A model generated the notes under the pieces. The model made no database searches and was not told where the DNA came from. It saw only the letters and a program-made list of their open reading frames with translations. Below, in pieces: positions 63,414-64,000 of a stretch of DNA of 64,000 nt. Numbering within the stretch: the first letter of the stretch is position 1; every line of letters begins with the position of its first letter. Where the stretch lies: assembly GCF_014904695.1 (NCBI RefSeq), contig NZ_JACXXN010000008.1:62001-126000 (forward strand), written 5' to 3'. A program made the position numbers and the translations under genes. The DNA comes from Nostoc sp. MG11. GTDB taxonomy: Bacteria; Cyanobacteriota; Cyanobacteriia; Cyanobacteriales; Nostocaceae.

Positions 63414-64000
63414 TCCAAAACTTAAATAAATCTTATAAGCTCAGAAAAGTTCTGCAAAATTTGTCTTTGCATATTAATTTAGGAGAGATTTACGGCTTAA
63501 TTGGTGCAAATGGAGCCGGAAAAACAACGACAATTAATATTATTTGTAATTTGCTCAAGGCTGACAGTGGTAATATTACAATCAATAATCAGCCTATTTC
63601 CGAAGCAACAAAAAAAATAATTGGCATTGCACCTCAAGAAAACTTACTATATAAAACTCTAACTTGCGAGGAAAATCTCAAATTCTTTGCTAATATTTAC
63701 GGTTTAGACCGGGAAACACGCCAGAAACAGATAAAAGAAACTCTAGCGGCTGTCAACTTATTAGATAGAGCAAAAAGTCCGGTAGAAACTCTCAGCGGTG
63801 GAATGCAGCGGCGATTGAATATTGCAGTAGCTTTGGTACATCAGCCGAAGTTAGTGATTCTTGATGAACCAACTACTGGGTTAGATATTGAGGCGCGATA
63901 CGAAATTTGGGAGTTGATTCGGCAACTAAAAAATCAGGGAATTACGATTTTGCTGACGACTCATTTATTGGATGAAACGGAGCGTTTATGTGACAGAATC
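63414..64000 (+). CDS. ABC transporter ATP-binding protein (partial, runs off window)
   Basis: The first 195 residues are an ABC ATPase of the ABC-2/DrrA type: Walker A GANGAGKTTT (about 36-45), Q-loop region APQENLLYKTLT, signature LSGGMQRRLN, Walker B LVILDEPTTGLD and the H-loop TTHLLDE. It would energise an ABC-2 permease for export of lipids, drugs or polysaccharides. The partner may lie just beyond the right edge. Alternatively it is the orphan permease at 52131, if the CRISPR operon was inserted between them. Confidence 0.93.

Noticed and set aside
1-64000. CRISPR repeat array accompanying the effector genes
   Set aside because: No set of 28-37 bp direct repeats with regular spacing was found on reading through; the short repeats seen are intergenic palindromes.
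1-64000. tRNA genes
   Set aside because: No cloverleaf with a GTTCGAATC-type T-arm was noticed on either strand; a tRNAscan run would settle it.

Overview
The window looks like chromosomal DNA of a filamentous, probably heterocyst-forming cyanobacterium of the Nostoc/Anabaena group. The evidence is direct: the HIP1 octamer GCGATCGC recurs throughout, intergenic spaces carry the short palindromic and GC-rich scraps typical of Nostoc, and there are a HetP-family gene, a BicA-type bicarbonate transporter, a ComFB-family protein and a very large multi-PAS histidine kinase. No rRNA, tRNA or prophage was recognised.

Layout. Positions 1-12.1 kb hold transport and housekeeping genes, mostly on the minus strand: a two-RCK potassium-channel-like protein cut by the left edge, an unknown membrane protein, a methyltransferase, LtrA, a lipid kinase, BicA, CorA and PrmA. 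A DUF2459-type pseudogene there has been broken by a 142-bp MITE-like element. Positions 12.2-15.9 kb hold a flavin/redox cluster (riboflavin synthase, FAD monooxygenase, FrnE-like DsbA protein) divergent from a LysR regulator. At 16.3-18 kb a c-di-AMP (ydaO/yuaA) riboswitch precedes a glycosyltransferase gene. From 18.5 to 32 kb come a CrtISO-like oxidoreductase, a CBS/PAS hybrid kinase, ComFB-like and HetP-like genes, an agmatinase, a PII-like protein, threonine ammonia-lyase and Ada. A duplicated promoter-like module flanks the PII-like gene, so one copy lies upstream of ilvA.

Positions 32-36 kb carry a PlsY-like/PEP-synthase-like fusion translationally coupled to a cupin, a 46-residue membrane protein and an SGNH hydrolase. 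Positions 37-41.4 kb are a gene graveyard. Intact GMC oxidoreductase and cupin genes sit among fragments of an epoxide hydrolase, NTF2-like protein, phosphoglycerate mutase, SDR and transposase. The block is bracketed by the N-terminal and C-terminal pieces of what looks like one ribbon-helix-helix antitoxin gene. Positions 41.3-52.9 kb include an aspartyl-protease pair, a pentapeptide protein, a FolE/COG0523 metal cluster with a Zur-like operator, an SMR exporter, an unusual Rieske-FAD oxidoreductase and a TetR / Omp85 / ABC-2 permease group.

The most striking region is 52.97-63.19 kb, a type III-D-like CRISPR effector operon. It encodes a Csx3 ring nuclease, a TTG-started 57-residue ORF, a Cas10 with GGDD but no visible HD domain, four separate Cas7-type RAMP proteins, a Csx10-like Cas5, a candidate Cas11, a probable Csx19, an embedded PD-(D/E)XK-like nuclease and a distal protein with a possible OB-fold tail. 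Several junctions are ATGA overlaps. No CRISPR array, cas1, cas2, cas6 or CARF effector is in the window. An ABC transporter ATPase runs off the right edge.
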